Source: Pseudomonas taeanensis MS-3
Lineage (GTDB): Bacteria > Pseudomonadota > Gammaproteobacteria > Pseudomonadales > Pseudomonadaceae
Direction: 5' to 3'
NCBI RefSeq assembly: GCF_000498575.2
Contig: NZ_AWSQ01000004.1
Coordinates: forward strand, 1 to 49,315
Length of the DNA stretch: 49,315 nucleotides
This document shows, in pieces, positions 37,104 through 46,969 of the stretch; positions within the stretch are counted from its first letter, which is position 1; each line of letters starts with the position of its first letter. Under the pieces are notes generated by a model, which made no database searches, was not told the origin of the DNA, and worked only from the letters and a program-made list of their open reading frames with translations. Position numbers and translations under genes: made by a program.

Positions 37104-37922
37104 CTACTGCTTCTCCAGCTTTTTGGCTTCCCCCCACAACGCATCCAACTCGTCCAGCTCACATCCCTCGATCGGTCGTCCTGCTTCACGCAGCGCCTGC
37201 TCGATAAAGCGAAAACGACGCTCGAACTTGGTATTGGCGGAGCGCAGGGCCGACTCCGGATCGACTTTCAGATGCCGGGCGAGATTGGTCACCACAAACA
37301 ACAGATCGCCGATTTCCTCGGCTACGGCCTGCGGATCGTTCTCGCTCATGGCCTCGAGCACTTCGTCGAGTTCTTCGCGCACCTTGTCCACCACCGGCAA
37401 GGCTGCGGGCCAGTCGAACCCCACCTGGGCGGTGCGTTTCTGCAATTTGACGGCGCGCGTCAGCGCCGGCAAGGCACTGGGCACATCGTCGAGTAGCGAC
37501 AACTGTTCAGGAGCAGCAGCCTTCTCCGCCCGCTCCTCGGCCTTCAGTTCTTCCCAGCGCTGCTTGACCGCCGCCTCTGCCAGTTTGGCGGTATCAGGCG
37601 CGCCATACAGGTCACCATCCGGGAACACATGGGGATGCCGCCGCAGCAACTTGCGAGTGATGCCGTCGACCACTTGAGCGAACTGGAAATGTCCATCCTC
37701 CTGGGCCAGTTGGCTGTAATACACCACCTGGAACAGCAAATCGCCCAACTCACCCGGCAGGTGATCGAAGTCGCCACGTTCAATGGCGTCGGCCACCTCA
37801 TAGGCCTCTTCAATTGTGTAGGGCACGATGCTCGCGTAGGACTGCTTCAGGTCCCAGGGGCAGCCATGCTGCGGGTCTCGCAGGCGCGCCATCAGGTGCA
37901 GCAGGTCGTCGAGTTGGTACAT
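37104..37922 (-). CDS. mazG: Nucleoside triphosphate pyrophosphohydrolase MazG
   Basis: Hydrolyses nucleoside triphosphates to monophosphates, and in E. coli lowers the (p)ppGpp level. The 272 residues contain two MazG modules with the metal-binding helices EEAYEVADAI...ELGDLLFQVVYYS (about 37-72) and VREELDEVLEAM...EEIGDLLFVVTNLARHL (about 179-215). It lies downstream of relA in the same direction, a conserved pairing that fits a shared role around the stringent response. The relA-mazG gap holds a structured repeat. Confidence 0.95.
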   Translation of the reverse strand: MYQLDDLLHLMARLRDPQHGCPWDLKQSYASIVPYTIEEAYEVADAIERGDFDHLPGELGDLLFQVVYYSQLAQEDGHFQFAQVVDGITRKLLRRHPHVFPDGDLYGAPDTAKLAEAAVKQRWEELKAEERAEKAAAPEQLSLLDDVPSALPALTRAVKLQKRTAQVGFDWPAALPVVDKVREELDEVLEAMSENDPQAVAEEIGDLLFVVTNLARHLKVDPESALRSANTKFERRFRFIEQALREAGRPIEGCELDELDALWGEAKKLEKQ

Positions 37923-38010
37923 GGAAAATTCCGGTTTCAGTTCTCAGCAAAAAACTTCGCGGCCAAGGCCGCTCCCACAACAGCACGTTCACACAAGCGC
38001 TGAGCGACGC

Positions 38011-38162
38011 GAGCGAAGGCCAGACAAGGCAGTAGCCGCTCCCGGCGGCTAGCTGCATTCATCACGTCCTTGTGGTTTGCGAAGGGGAAGTTAAAAAGCG
38101 CAGTTGGCTTTTGCCAATGAGCATTTTTCACTTTCCCTTCAACGCCGTATGGTCGAGCGCAG
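38011..38162. repeat. Intergenic structured repeat, copy C (with an extra insert)
   Basis: About 150 bases, longer than copies A and B. The left end AGCGAAGGCCAGACAAGGC and right end AACGCCGTATGGTCGAGCGCAG match the other copies. The stem is GAAGGGGAAGT (38081-38091) with ACTTTCCCTTC (38130-38140), containing one G-T pair. The central hairpin is TTGGC (38104-38108) with GCCAA (38113-38117) and is followed by TGAGCA as elsewhere. Between the left end and the stem lie about 50 extra bases with their own hairpin AGCCGC/GCGGCT (38034-38039, 38045-38050). It separates relA from mazG. Confidence 0.75.
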
Positions 38163-38166
38163 CAGC

Positions 38167-40410
38167 TCAGGTCGCCCGGTGACGGCGGGCCTCGATGATA
38201 TTGGGCAACTGCGAGATGCGTCCGAGCAAACGGCTCAGTGCATCCAGACCGGGAATCTCCACGGTCAGCGCCATCGACGCGGTATTGTCCTCTTTGTTCG
38301 AGCTGGTATTCACCGCCAGCACGTTGAGCTTTTCGTTGAGCAACAGCTGGGTCACATCGCGCAACAGGCCAGAGCGGTCGTAGGCACGAATGATGATGTC
38401 TACCGGGTAGGTTTGCACCGGCACTGGTCCCCAGCTGACCTGGATGATCCGCTCCGGCTCTCGCCCGCCCAGTTGCAGCACGGCAGCGCAATCCTGGCGA
38501 TGAATACTTACCCCGCGACCGAGGGTGATGTAACCGACGATCGGGTCGCCCGGCAATGGCTGGCAGCACCCGGCCATCTGCGTCAGCAAGTTGCCGACGC
38601 CCTGGATCTGGATATCGCCACGCTTACCCGGCTTGAACCCCAGCGCCTTGCGTGGAATCAGCTCAAGCTGCTCGCTGCTGCGTTCCGGCTCGACCAGTTG
38701 CTGCGCCAGATTGACCAGGTGCGCCAGACGCACGTCGCCAGCACCCAGCGAGGCGAACAGATCTTCGGCAGCTTTCAGGTTGGCCATCTCGGCCAGTTTC
38801 TCGAAATCCACCGGGGGCAGCGCCATACGCCCTAATTCCCGCTCGAGCATGGCCTTGCCGGCGGCAACGTTCTGGTCGCGATCCTGCAATTTGAACCAAT
38901 GAACGATCTTCGCCCGCGCGCGCGAAGTGGTGACATAACCAAGATTGGCATTCAGCCAATCGCGGCTCGGTGTACCGTGCTTGCTGGTGATGATCTCCAC
39001 CTGCTCGCCGGTTTGCAGGCTGTAGCTGAGCGGCACGATGCGCCCGTTGATCTTGGCGCCACGGCAGTTGTGGCCAATCTCGGTGTGCACCCGGTAGGCA
39101 AAATCCAACGGCGTCGAGCCTTTCGGCAGATCGATGGCGTGGCCGTCCGGGGTGAATACGTATACCCGATCCGGCTCGATATCCACCCGCAACTGCTCGG
39201 CCAGGCCACCGATATCGCCGAGCTCTTCATGCCATTCGAGCACCTGACGCAACCAGGAAATTTTCTCCTCGTAATGGTTGGAGCCGGATTTGACGTCGGT
39301 ACCCTTGTAGCGCCAATGTGCACAGACGCCCAGTTCGGCTTCTTCGTGCATGGCATGGGTGCGGATCTGCACCTCCAGCACCTTGCCCCCCGGGCCGAGC
39401 ACCGCGGTGTGCAGCGAGCGGTAGCCGTTTTCCTTGGGGTTTGCGATGTAGTCATCGAACTCCTTGGGGATGTGCCGCCACAAGGTGTGGACGATACCCA
39501 GGGCGGTGTAGCAGTCGCGCATTTCCGGCACCAGCACACGCACAGCCCGCACATCGTAGATCTCGCTGAACTGCAGGCCCTTGCGCTGCATCTTGCGCCA
39601 GATCGAATAGATGTGTTTGGCCCGCCCGGTGATGTCCGCCTCGATGCCGGTGGCTTGCAGTTCCTCACGCAGATGACTCATCACATCGTTGATGTACTGC
39701 TCGCGGTCCAGGCGCCGCTCATGCAGCAGCTTGGCGATCTGCTTGTATTGCTCCGGCTCCAGGTAGCGGAAGGACAGGTCTTCCAGCTCCCACTTGATAT
39801 GGCCAATACCCAACCGGTGGGCCAGCGGTGCGTAGATGTCCGCCACTTCGCGCGCGACCCGGTGGCGCTTCTCCTCATCGGCTTCCTTCACCGCACGAAT
39901 CGCGCAGGTGCGCTCGGCCAGCTTGATCAGCGCGACACGCACATCATCGACCATGGCCACCAGCATCTTGCGCAGGTTCTCCACCTGGGCCTGGGACCCC
40001 AGCACCAGAGAGTCGCGCGGATTGAGGCTGGCACTGATCGCCGCCATGCGCAGCACGCCGTCAATCAACTTGGTCACCACCGGACCGAAGCGCTGGTTGA
40101 CTGCAGCCAGGGTCACCTTGCCTTCGCGCACGCCACGGTAGATAACCGCGGCGACCAGCGATTCCTGGTCGAGTTTGAGATCGGCGAGAATTTCCGCGAT
40201 TTCCAGACCGGCGCGAAAGCTGGAGGCGCCTTCGGTCCACAAATTCTGCGCGGCATTGGCTTGCTGCTCGGCCTCGCGGGCGAAGTCGCAGGCGTCTCGC
40301 AACGCCTCGTGATCCAGTGCCGGATCGACACTCACTACATGCGCCAACCAAGCGTCAAGGTTGATGCTGCCATCAACGTTGATTGGCTGATGTGCTCTCA
40401 CCTGAACCAT
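38167..40410 (-). CDS. relA: GTP pyrophosphokinase RelA
   Basis: Ribosome-associated (p)ppGpp synthetase of the stringent response. From the ATG at 40410 it has 747 residues, the length I recall for P. aeruginosa RelA, with AAGG eight bases upstream; the upstream frame extension is not conserved. The N-terminal hydrolase domain lacks the catalytic HD (the position reads AVIYRGVREGK), so the enzyme only synthesises. The synthetase domain has YDVRAVRVLVPE, EFDDYIANPKENGYRSLH (the acidic EFDD type) and EVQIRTHAMHEEAE. TGS (VYVFTPDGHAIDLPKG), zinc-finger-type (QMAGCCQPLPGDPI) and ACT (YDRSGLLRDVTQLLL) domains follow. Confidence 0.97.
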   Translation of the reverse strand: MVQVRAHQPINVDGSINLDAWLAHVVSVDPALDHEALRDACDFAREAEQQANAAQNLWTEGASSFRAGLEIAEILADLKLDQESLVAAVIYRGVREGKVTLAAVNQRFGPVVTKLIDGVLRMAAISASLNPRDSLVLGSQAQVENLRKMLVAMVDDVRVALIKLAERTCAIRAVKEADEEKRHRVAREVADIYAPLAHRLGIGHIKWELEDLSFRYLEPEQYKQIAKLLHERRLDREQYINDVMSHLREELQATGIEADITGRAKHIYSIWRKMQRKGLQFSEIYDVRAVRVLVPEMRDCYTALGIVHTLWRHIPKEFDDYIANPKENGYRSLHTAVLGPGGKVLEVQIRTHAMHEEAELGVCAHWRYKGTDVKSGSNHYEEKISWLRQVLEWHEELGDIGGLAEQLRVDIEPDRVYVFTPDGHAIDLPKGSTPLDFAYRVHTEIGHNCRGAKINGRIVPLSYSLQTGEQVEIITSKHGTPSRDWLNANLGYVTTSRARAKIVHWFKLQDRDQNVAAGKAMLERELGRMALPPVDFEKLAEMANLKAAEDLFASLGAGDVRLAHLVNLAQQLVEPERSSEQLELIPRKALGFKPGKRGDIQIQGVGNLLTQMAGCCQPLPGDPIVGYITLGRGVSIHRQDCAAVLQLGGREPERIIQVSWGPVPVQTYPVDIIIRAYDRSGLLRDVTQLLLNEKLNVLAVNTSSNKEDNTASMALTVEIPGLDALSRLLGRISQLPNIIEARRHRAT

Positions 40411-40607
40411 CTTGTCTACCTTCCCTACGGCGCACACCACGTACGCCGAATAGTCGCCGGCGTTCTTCGCGCCGGTCGGTTTAACCACTTAAGGTGCAAT
40501 CCTTGTGCACCCCTGCTGACCGTAGATAAGGGTCAATTGGCGCAAAGCCAAGGGGCCTTGCCCGCCACTCATCTCAATCTGCGGTCTTTCAATCTATTGC
40601 TTTCGAC

Positions 40608-41960
40608 CTATTGCCTTTCAAACAGCGCCATCGCCTCGACATGCGCAGTCTGCGGAAACATATCGAGCATACCGGCGCGCTTCAGCCGATAACCTTGCTG
40701 CACCAGCTCGGCGCTGTCGCGGGCCAGAGTCGCGGGGTTGCACGACACATAGAGCAGTCGCTCAGGCGCCAGGCTGCCGATCTGCTTGACCACTTGCAAC
40801 GCGCCATCACGTGGAGGGTCAAGCAGCACGGCGGCAAAGCCCCCCTGCGCCCAAGGCGCGTCGCCCAGCTCAGCGGAGAGGTCGGCCTGGAAGAAGCGCG
40901 CGTTAGCCAGGCCATTGCTTGCGGCATTCTGCTCGGCTCGCTCGACCATGGTCTGCACCCCTTCCACCGCGATCACCTCGCGCACCTGGCGCGCCAGCGG
41001 CAAGGCGAAATTGCCCAGCCCACAGAACAAATCCAGCACCCGCTCATGCGCCTGCGGTGCTAACCAGTCTAACGCCTGGGCCACCATCGCCTCGTTCACC
41101 GGCGCATTGACCTGAACGAAATCGCCCGGCCGATAGGCCAGATGCAAGTCCCAGGCATCCAACCGATACCCCAAGGCCTGCGCTGGCTCGAACGGCTGCG
41201 GCTCACCGACGCCATGCAACCATAACTGCGCCCCCTGGGCGCCGCAGAAGGTCTGCAAGCGGGCCAGATCCGCCTCGCCCAGTGCCGAAGTATGGCGCAC
41301 TAATACGCTGCTGGCGGTGCCATTGAACAACTCCACATGACCAATGGCCTGCGGCTTGTCCAAGCTACTTAGTAATGTCGGCAAGGCATGCAGAATCGGC
41401 TGCAAGGGCTGTACCAGAACCGGGCAATCGTCAATGGCAACGATGTCCTGACTGGCTGCGGCGCGAAAGCCGACATCCAGCCGTTTGGCTTTGACATCCC
41501 AACGCACGGCAATCCGGGCACGGCGGCGATAAGCGAACTCTGGCCCCACTAACGGGGGGGCCCAGTACTCAGGCTGCAAACCGGCCAGGCGACTGAATTG
41601 CTCAACGAGCAGGCGCTGTTTCAGGGCCAACTGGTCGCTATAGGTCAGGTGCTGCACGCTGCAGCCACCACAGCTGCGCGCATGGGCGCAGGGCTCACTG
41701 CGACGCTCGGGACTGGCGCTGACAATCCGCTCTGCACGCGCCTCGACCACCTTGCTGCGCGCCGCCAGCACACGGGCCTCGACCTGCTCGCCCGGCATAG
41801 CGCCGCTGACGAACCAGGTGCGCCCTTCACTAAATGCAATGCCACGACCGTCGTTAGCCAGCCGCTCGATCGCGAGCTTCTGCTTCTTGCCCACGGGTAC
41901 TTGCTGTGTCTGCACGCCGCCACTGGGCTGAAAGCGCAGACCGCTGATTTTCTTAGCCAT
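40608..41960 (-). CDS. rlmD: 23S rRNA (uracil-1939-C5) methyltransferase RlmD
   Basis: Methylates U1939 of 23S rRNA using SAM. The 450-residue protein has an N-terminal TRAM domain (about 18-75) and an iron-sulfur site whose first cysteines are in [10 protein letters not shown]. The SAM-binding region is [16 protein letters not shown], and the catalytic cysteine is in [14 protein letters not shown]. The length is typical. Its ATG overlaps the cysM stop as TGATG, so cysM-rlmD is an operon leading towards relA, which starts about 200 bases downstream. Confidence 0.95.
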   Translation of the reverse strand: MAKKISGLRFQPSGGVQTQQVPVGKKQKLAIERLANDGRGIAFSEGRTWFVSGAMPGEQVEARVLAARSKVVEARAERIVSASPERRSEPCAHARSCGGCSVQHLTYSDQLALKQRLLVEQFSRLAGLQPEYWAPPLVGPEFAYRRRARIAVRWDVKAKRLDVGFRAAASQDIVAIDDCPVLVQPLQPILHALPTLLSSLDKPQAIGHVELFNGTASSVLVRHTSALGEADLARLQTFCGAQGAQLWLHGVGEPQPFEPAQALGYRLDAWDLHLAYRPGDFVQVNAPVNEAMVAQALDWLAPQAHERVLDLFCGLGNFALPLARQVREVIAVEGVQTMVERAEQNAASNGLANARFFQADLSAELGDAPWAQGGFAAVLLDPPRDGALQVVKQIGSLAPERLLYVSCNPATLARDSAELVQQGYRLKRAGMLDMFPQTAHVEAMALFERQ

Positions 41961-42865
41961 CAGGTATCCGGCGTGTCGTACACGCCAGTGGACAGGTAAC
42001 GGTCGCCGCGGTCGCAGATGATCGCCACCATCACGGCATTCTCCACTTCTTGCGACAAGCGCAGCATGGCCGCCACCGAACCACCGGAGGACACCCCGCA
42101 GAAGATGCCTTCCTCACGGGCCAGACGACGCATCACGTCCTCGGCCTCGCGCTGGGCCATGTCGATAATCCGGTCGACCCGCTCGGCCTGGTAGATCTTC
42201 GGCAGGTATTCCTGCGGCCAGCGGCGGATACCAGGAATCGCCGCGCCTTCCATCGGCTGCAGACCAACGATCTGCACTTCTGCACTCTGCTCCTTGAGGT
42301 AGCGCGACACGCCCATGATGGTACCCGTGGTGCCCATGGAGCTGATGAAGTGGGTGATCTGCCCTTGGGTCTGACGCCAGATTTCCGGACCGGTGCCGGT
42401 GTAATGCGCCTCGGGATTGTCGCCGTTGGCGAACTGATCGAGCACCTTGCCGCGACCGCCACGCTGCAGGCTCTCGGCTAGATCACGAGCGCCCTCCATG
42501 CCGTCTTCGCGCGACACCAGAACCAGCTCGGCACCGTAGGCGGTCATCGCCGCCTTGCGCTCGGCGCTCATGTTATCCGGCATGATCAGGATCAGTTCGT
42601 AGCCCTTGATCGCCGCCGCCATCGCCAAGGCGATGCCAGTGTTGCCGGAGGTGGCTTCGATCAGGGTGTCGCCGGGGCGGATCTCACCGCGTAGCTCGGC
42701 ACGGGTGATCATCGACAATGCCGGGCGGTCTTTTACCGAACCCGCCGGATTGTTACCTTCCAGCTTCACCAGCAAGGTATTGGAAGTCGTACCAGGCAGG
42801 CGCTGCAAACGCACCAGCGGGGTGTTGCCGACGCAGTCGGCGATGGTGGGATAGTGCAGGGTCAT
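41960..42865 (-). CDS. cysM: Cysteine synthase B CysM
   Basis: A PLP enzyme that makes cysteine from O-acetylserine and sulfide or thiosulfate. From the ATG at 42865 it is 301 residues. Lys45 in [14 protein letters not shown] is the PLP lysine. [12 protein letters not shown] binds the substrate carboxylate, and [13 protein letters not shown] binds the PLP phosphate. The open frame upstream (37 codons) lacks family similarity. It is divergent from gacS and forms an operon with rlmD, an order I believe is conserved in Pseudomonas. Confidence 0.95.
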   Translation of the reverse strand: MTLHYPTIADCVGNTPLVRLQRLPGTTSNTLLVKLEGNNPAGSVKDRPALSMITRAELRGEIRPGDTLIEATSGNTGIALAMAAAIKGYELILIMPDNMSAERKAAMTAYGAELVLVSREDGMEGARDLAESLQRGGRGKVLDQFANGDNPEAHYTGTGPEIWRQTQGQITHFISSMGTTGTIMGVSRYLKEQSAEVQIVGLQPMEGAAIPGIRRWPQEYLPKIYQAERVDRIIDMAQREAEDVMRRLAREEGIFCGVSSGGSVAAMLRLSQEVENAVMVAIICDRGDRYLSTGVYDTPDT

Positions 42866-43054
42866 GGCGTCGATCGAGTCCGGACGGCAAGAGGGGTGCC
42901 TATGATAGCGGCAAACCGCCGGTGGCCATAACTCGACACGGTCACCTCTTATTGCAGCCGGTGATAAGGGCGGCACTCACCCTCTTGTCCACCCCAAGCC
43001 AGGCGCTACACTGCCGGCCTGAGTTCATCGAATAAGCGACGCAGGAGCAAGCGA

Positions 43055-45808
43055 GTGTTCAAGGAATTAGGCATCAAAGGCCGCGTACTGATGCTCACTC
43101 TACTGCCGACCAGCCTATTGGCCCTGGTGCTCGGCGGCTACTTCACCTGGGTGCAGTTGTCGGATCTGCAGGCCCAATTGCTCCAGCGCGGGCAGATGAT
43201 CAGCGAACAACTGGCGCCCCTGGCCGCACCGGCACTGCTGCGCGGCGACACTCTCTTGCTGCAGCGCATTGCCACCCAGACCCTGGAACAACCGGATGTA
43301 CGCGCCGTCAGCTTCCTCAGTGCCGAACGCACCCGTATGGCGCACGCCGGACCGAGCATGCTCAACCAGATAGCCAGCGGCGATGACATGCCCCCAGCGC
43401 TGCGCAGCAACCAAGACGTCACGCACTTTCTCCTGCCCGTGCTCGAAAACCATCTGAGCCTTAGTGGTGAACCGAGAGCAGATGACAGTACTCGCCTGCT
43501 GGGATGGGTCGAACTGGAGCTGTCGCACCACAACACCCTGCTTAGCGGTTATCGCAGCCTGCTTACCAGCCTGCTCCTGATCGCCACCGGGCTGATCGTC
43601 ACCGCCCTGCTCGCCCTGCGCATGAGCCGCAGCATCAATGAGCCGTTACGACGCATCAAACACAGCGTTGCCAAGCTCAAGGACGGCCACCTGGAAACTC
43701 GTCTGCCGCCCCTTGGCAGCCACGAACTGGACGAACTGGCCTCAGGCATCAACCGCATGGCCGAGGTCTTGCAGAACGCCCAGGAAGAATTGCAGCACAG
43801 CATCGATCAAGCCACCGAAGACGTGCAGCAGAACCTCGAAACCATCGAAATCCAGAACATCGAACTGGACTTCGCGCGCAAGGAAGCCCTGGAGGCCAGC
43901 CGGATCAAATCCGAATTCCTCGCCAACATGAGCCATGAGATTCGCACGCCGCTCAACGGCATCCTCGGCTTCACCAACCTGCTGCAGAAAAGCCAACTGA
44001 CCCCCCGCCAGCAGGACTACCTGAGCACCATCGAAAAGTCCGCCGGCAGTCTGCTGTCGATCATCAATGAGATCCTCGACTTCTCCAAGATCGAGGCCGG
44101 CAAACTGGTGCTGGAAAGCATCCCGTTCAACCTGCGTGACCTGCTGCAAGACACCCTGACCATTCTCGCCCCGGCCGCCCACGAAAAACAGCTGGAGCTG
44201 CTCTGCATGGTCTATCGCGACACGCCCCTGGCCCTGGTGGGCGACTCGCTACGACTCAAGCAGATCCTGACCAATCTGGTGAGCAATGCGATCAAGTTCA
44301 CTCGCGAAGGCAGCATCGTCATGCGTGCCATGCTCGAAGACGAAAGCGCCGACCGCGTGCAATTGCGCATCAGTGTGCAGGACACCGGCATCGGCCTGTC
44401 CGAAGAGGATCTGCGCGCCCTGTTTCAGGCCTTCAGCCAAGCCGACAACTCGCTATCGCGCCAGGCCGGCGGCACCGGCCTGGGCCTGGTGATTTCCAAA
44501 CGCCTGATTGAGCAGATGGGCGGCGAAATTGGCGTGCACAGCAACCCTGGCCACGGTTCCGAGTTCTGGATAACCCTGAACCTGCCCAAAGCCCGCGACG
44601 ATGCCGAAGACTTGCCACGCCCGCCACTGCTAGGCCGTCATGCGGCCATTCTGGAAAGTCATGAACTGTCACGCCAAGTCTTGCAGCATCAGCTGGAGGA
44701 CTGTGGCTTACAGGTCAGTGTCTTTGCCGACCTAGGTCAACTGATTGAAGCTGTCGCTGCGGCGCGCCATGGCACCCAGCCGATCCAGCTCGCCGTACTG
44801 GGCATTACCGCCCAGGTGCTGCCCCCGGAACATCTCGGGGAACGGTTAAGCGTTCTCGAGCAGCATGGCTGCAAGGCTGTGGCGCTGTGCCCGACCACCG
44901 AACAAGCGCTCTATCACCAGGTCCTGCCCGACGCCCACAGCCAACTGCAAGCCAAACCCGCCTGCACCCGCAAGCTGCAACACGTGCTAGCCGAGCTGAT
45001 CAGCCCACGCCAGACTTACCCGCAAACCAACCCCCCAGCGCCCAGCCGCGCACCACGGGTGCTCTGTGTCGATGACAACCCGGCCAACCTGCTGCTGGTG
45101 CAAACCCTCCTGGATGATATGGGCGCCAGGGTCAGCACCGCCGACAACGGCTACCAGGCATTGGAACTAGCCAAGCAGGAAACTTTCGATCTGATTTTCA
45201 TGGATGTACAAATGCCGGGCATGGATGGCCGCCAGACCACCGAAGCGATTCGTCAGTGGGAGACAAAGCAGGGTCAGTCACCTGTGCCTATTGTCGCCCT
45301 CACCGCCCATGCGCTGGCCAACGAAAAGCGCGCCCTGCTGCAAAGCGGCCTCGACGATTATCTGAGCAAGCCCATCGGTGAGCGGCAACTGGCCCAGGTG
45401 GTACTCAAATGGACCGGACTAGCACTGCGCCACCAGGGACCCGAGCGCCGCCACCAGCCCCCGACTGCAAGCCATGAGTTAAGCGTCCTGGATGCCGCCG
45501 AGGGCTTGCGCCTGGCCGCGGGCAAAGCCGATCTGGCCGCCGACATGCTGAGCATGCTGCTGGCTGGGCTGGCAGCGGATCGCCAGGCCATCCGCCAGGC
45601 GCGCGAGAGCGGTGAACTCAAGGCCCTGATCGAGCGCATCCACCGCCTGCACGGCGCCACCCGCTATTGCGGGGTGCCCCATCTGCGCGCGGCCTGCCAG
45701 CGCAGCGAGACCCTGCTCAAGCAGAATGACCCCGCCGTCCACAGCGCACTGGATGAGCTGGACGCGGCCATTGAGCGGCTGGCCAGTGAAGCCCGGTTTG
45801 ACGTCTGA
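43055..45808 (+). CDS. gacS: Hybrid sensor histidine kinase GacS
   Basis: Membrane sensor of the GacS/GacA pathway, which controls the RsmY/RsmZ RNAs and the switch to chronic-type traits. The 917 residues contain two transmembrane helices (about 12-32 and 167-188) around a periplasmic domain. Then come HAMP (about 188-242), HisKA with His294 ([11 protein letters not shown]), an ATPase domain ([15 protein letters not shown] and [13 protein letters not shown]) and a receiver with Asp717 (IFMDVQMPG). The C-terminal Hpt domain has His863 ([13 protein letters not shown]). A degenerate second receiver-like segment spans about 528-650. The start is GTG at 43055 with CAGGAG seven bases upstream. It lies next to cysM as in P. 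aeruginosa. Confidence 0.97.
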   Translation: MFKELGIKGRVLMLTLLPTSLLALVLGGYFTWVQLSDLQAQLLQRGQMISEQLAPLAAPALLRGDTLLLQRIATQTLEQPDVRAVSFLSAERTRMAHAGPSMLNQIASGDDMPPALRSNQDVTHFLLPVLENHLSLSGEPRADDSTRLLGWVELELSHHNTLLSGYRSLLTSLLLIATGLIVTALLALRMSRSINEPLRRIKHSVAKLKDGHLETRLPPLGSHELDELASGINRMAEVLQNAQEELQHSIDQATEDVQQNLETIEIQNIELDFARKEALEASRIKSEFLANMSHEIRTPLNGILGFTNLLQKSQLTPRQQDYLSTIEKSAGSLLSIINEILDFSKIEAGKLVLESIPFNLRDLLQDTLTILAPAAHEKQLELLCMVYRDTPLALVGDSLRLKQILTNLVSNAIKFTREGSIVMRAMLEDESADRVQLRISVQDTGIGLSEEDLRALFQAFSQADNSLSRQAGGTGLGLVISKRLIEQMGGEIGVHSNPGHGSEFWITLNLPKARDDAEDLPRPPLLGRHAAILESHELSRQVLQHQLEDCGLQVSVFADLGQLIEAVAAARHGTQPIQLAVLGITAQVLPPEHLGERLSVLEQHGCKAVALCPTTEQALYHQVLPDAHSQLQAKPACTRKLQHVLAELISPRQTYPQTNPPAPSRAPRVLCVDDNPANLLLVQTLLDDMGARVSTADNGYQALELAKQETFDLIFMDVQMPGMDGRQTTEAIRQWETKQGQSPVPIVALTAHALANEKRALLQSGLDDYLSKPIGERQLAQVVLKWTGLALRHQGPERRHQPPTASHELSVLDAAEGLRLAAGKADLAADMLSMLLAGLAADRQAIRQARESGELKALIERIHRLHGATRYCGVPHLRAACQRSETLLKQNDPAVHSALDELDAAIERLASEARFDV

Positions 45809-45954
45809 TGCGCAGGCACGCCCTCTGTATTTCCGCCCACGGAGGGGCATGCCGCGCCCTGCTCGGCGCCAAAAACGAAGCGATCACCGGGCTTAACCCA
45901 CACACCCTCCCAGACTCCGCCTAGGCTAGAATAGCCGCCTCGCCCGGAGGACCC

Positions 45955-46392
45955 ATGGCCGAACACGACTTTCGCTACAACCTGCTCAATCCCGAGCACA
46001 CCCTGATTGAATGCCGCGCTCTGGCGCCAGGCCGCTATCAGGTCACCGGCAATGGTGGCTCGATCCACAACGGCGACAGCCTGCTGGTCAGCCTCAAAGG
46101 CAGCCGTGACCTGCACATGCGCCTGGAAGTGGAAAAGGTCCGTCATTTGATCAATCCGCCCGGCCAATGGCTGGCGGTGACCAAGGGCCCAGCGTTCAAG
46201 GAACTGGCCATCCATACCTGGCAGGTCAAGTGCGATGCGTGCGCCAAGCTGCTGGACTTCGAATTCGCCGTCGACGCCACCCTCGGCAAGCAGGCCCAGA
46301 CCCTGGCTGCCGCCACGCGGATTCACGAGCTAGGCTGGGGCAACGAGAAAGGCCAGCACCTGTGCCCCAGCTGTAAAAAGGCAGCACCATGA
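45955..46392 (+). CDS. Hypothetical protein with a two-CxxC zinc-ribbon-like site
   Basis: A 145-residue soluble protein. Its C-terminal half has two cysteine pairs, VKCDACAKL (about 92-100) and HLCPSCKK (about 135-142), which suggest a zinc ribbon. The N-terminal half is strand-rich (LIECRALAPGRYQVTG, DSLLVSLKGSRDLHMRLEVE). I do not know the family. A strong GGAGG lies three to four bases before the ATG. Its last bases overlap the next gene as ATGA, so the two are coupled. Confidence 0.75.
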   Translation: MAEHDFRYNLLNPEHTLIECRALAPGRYQVTGNGGSIHNGDSLLVSLKGSRDLHMRLEVEKVRHLINPPGQWLAVTKGPAFKELAIHTWQVKCDACAKLLDFEFAVDATLGKQAQTLAAATRIHELGWGNEKGQHLCPSCKKAAP

Positions 46393-46796
46393 GCCGCAGC
46401 ATCATTGCCCTCGGCCTGCTCGCCACCAGCCTGCTGGGTTGCGCCACCGCCCCGGTGCAGCTTGAGACCGAGCGCACCTATCAAGTGGAATGGATCGGCG
46501 AGCGTCCGCTGATCGACCGCAGCCGCTTGAGCCTGACCCTCGGAGAAGACGGCCGCGCCTATGGCAACGCAGGCTGTAACCACTGGTTCGCCAGCTATAC
46601 CCTGGCCGGTGACAAACTCAGCTTCGGCGCCGCTGGCAGCACCCGCAAGCTCTGCGCTCCTGCACTGATGGAGCAGGAAGCACGGTTCCTCGCAAACCTG
46701 GCCAAGGTGCAGCGCTGGGACGTCTCGCCGATCCAGCAACTGCGCCTGTGGCCCGCTGCCGGCAAACCGCTACGCCTCTGGCCGGCAGAAGGCTGA
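46389..46796 (+). CDS. META-domain (HslJ-like) lipoprotein
   Basis: A 135-residue lipoprotein with lipobox LLGC (Cys18) and a META domain. The domain motif GRAYGNAGCNHWFASYTLAGDKLSF is close to the GxxGCNxxxGxY pattern of HslJ proteins, and STRKLCAPALMEQEARFLANL follows. HslJ is a heat-shock outer-membrane protein in E. coli; the function here is unknown. It ends with a near-repeat LRLWPAAGKPLRLWPAEG. It is cotranscribed with the preceding gene. The 173 bases before the convergent dinB stop contain no clear terminator. Confidence 0.82.
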   Translation: MSRSIIALGLLATSLLGCATAPVQLETERTYQVEWIGERPLIDRSRLSLTLGEDGRAYGNAGCNHWFASYTLAGDKLSFGAAGSTRKLCAPALMEQEARFLANLAKVQRWDVSPIQQLRLWPAAGKPLRLWPAEG

Positions 46797-46969
46797 GCCA
46801 CGAGGCGAAAGGGAGCCCTGAGCCGCGCCGCGCACCACTACCGTGCAGCCGGCGGCGCCTCTGGACGCCGCGTACCCCAGCACCGCGCTTGCAGCCACAC
46901 TGCAATGCTAGGTTGCGCCGCGCCAGATCCGACTGCTTGCCTGGACCACCCACGCGCGCCTCTCCCAGC

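Noticed and set aside
38899..40692. A 597-codon plus-strand open frame across relA
   Set aside because: It lies fully opposite the well-supported relA gene in high-GC codon context; its sequence is His/Gln/Leu-rich and matches no family.
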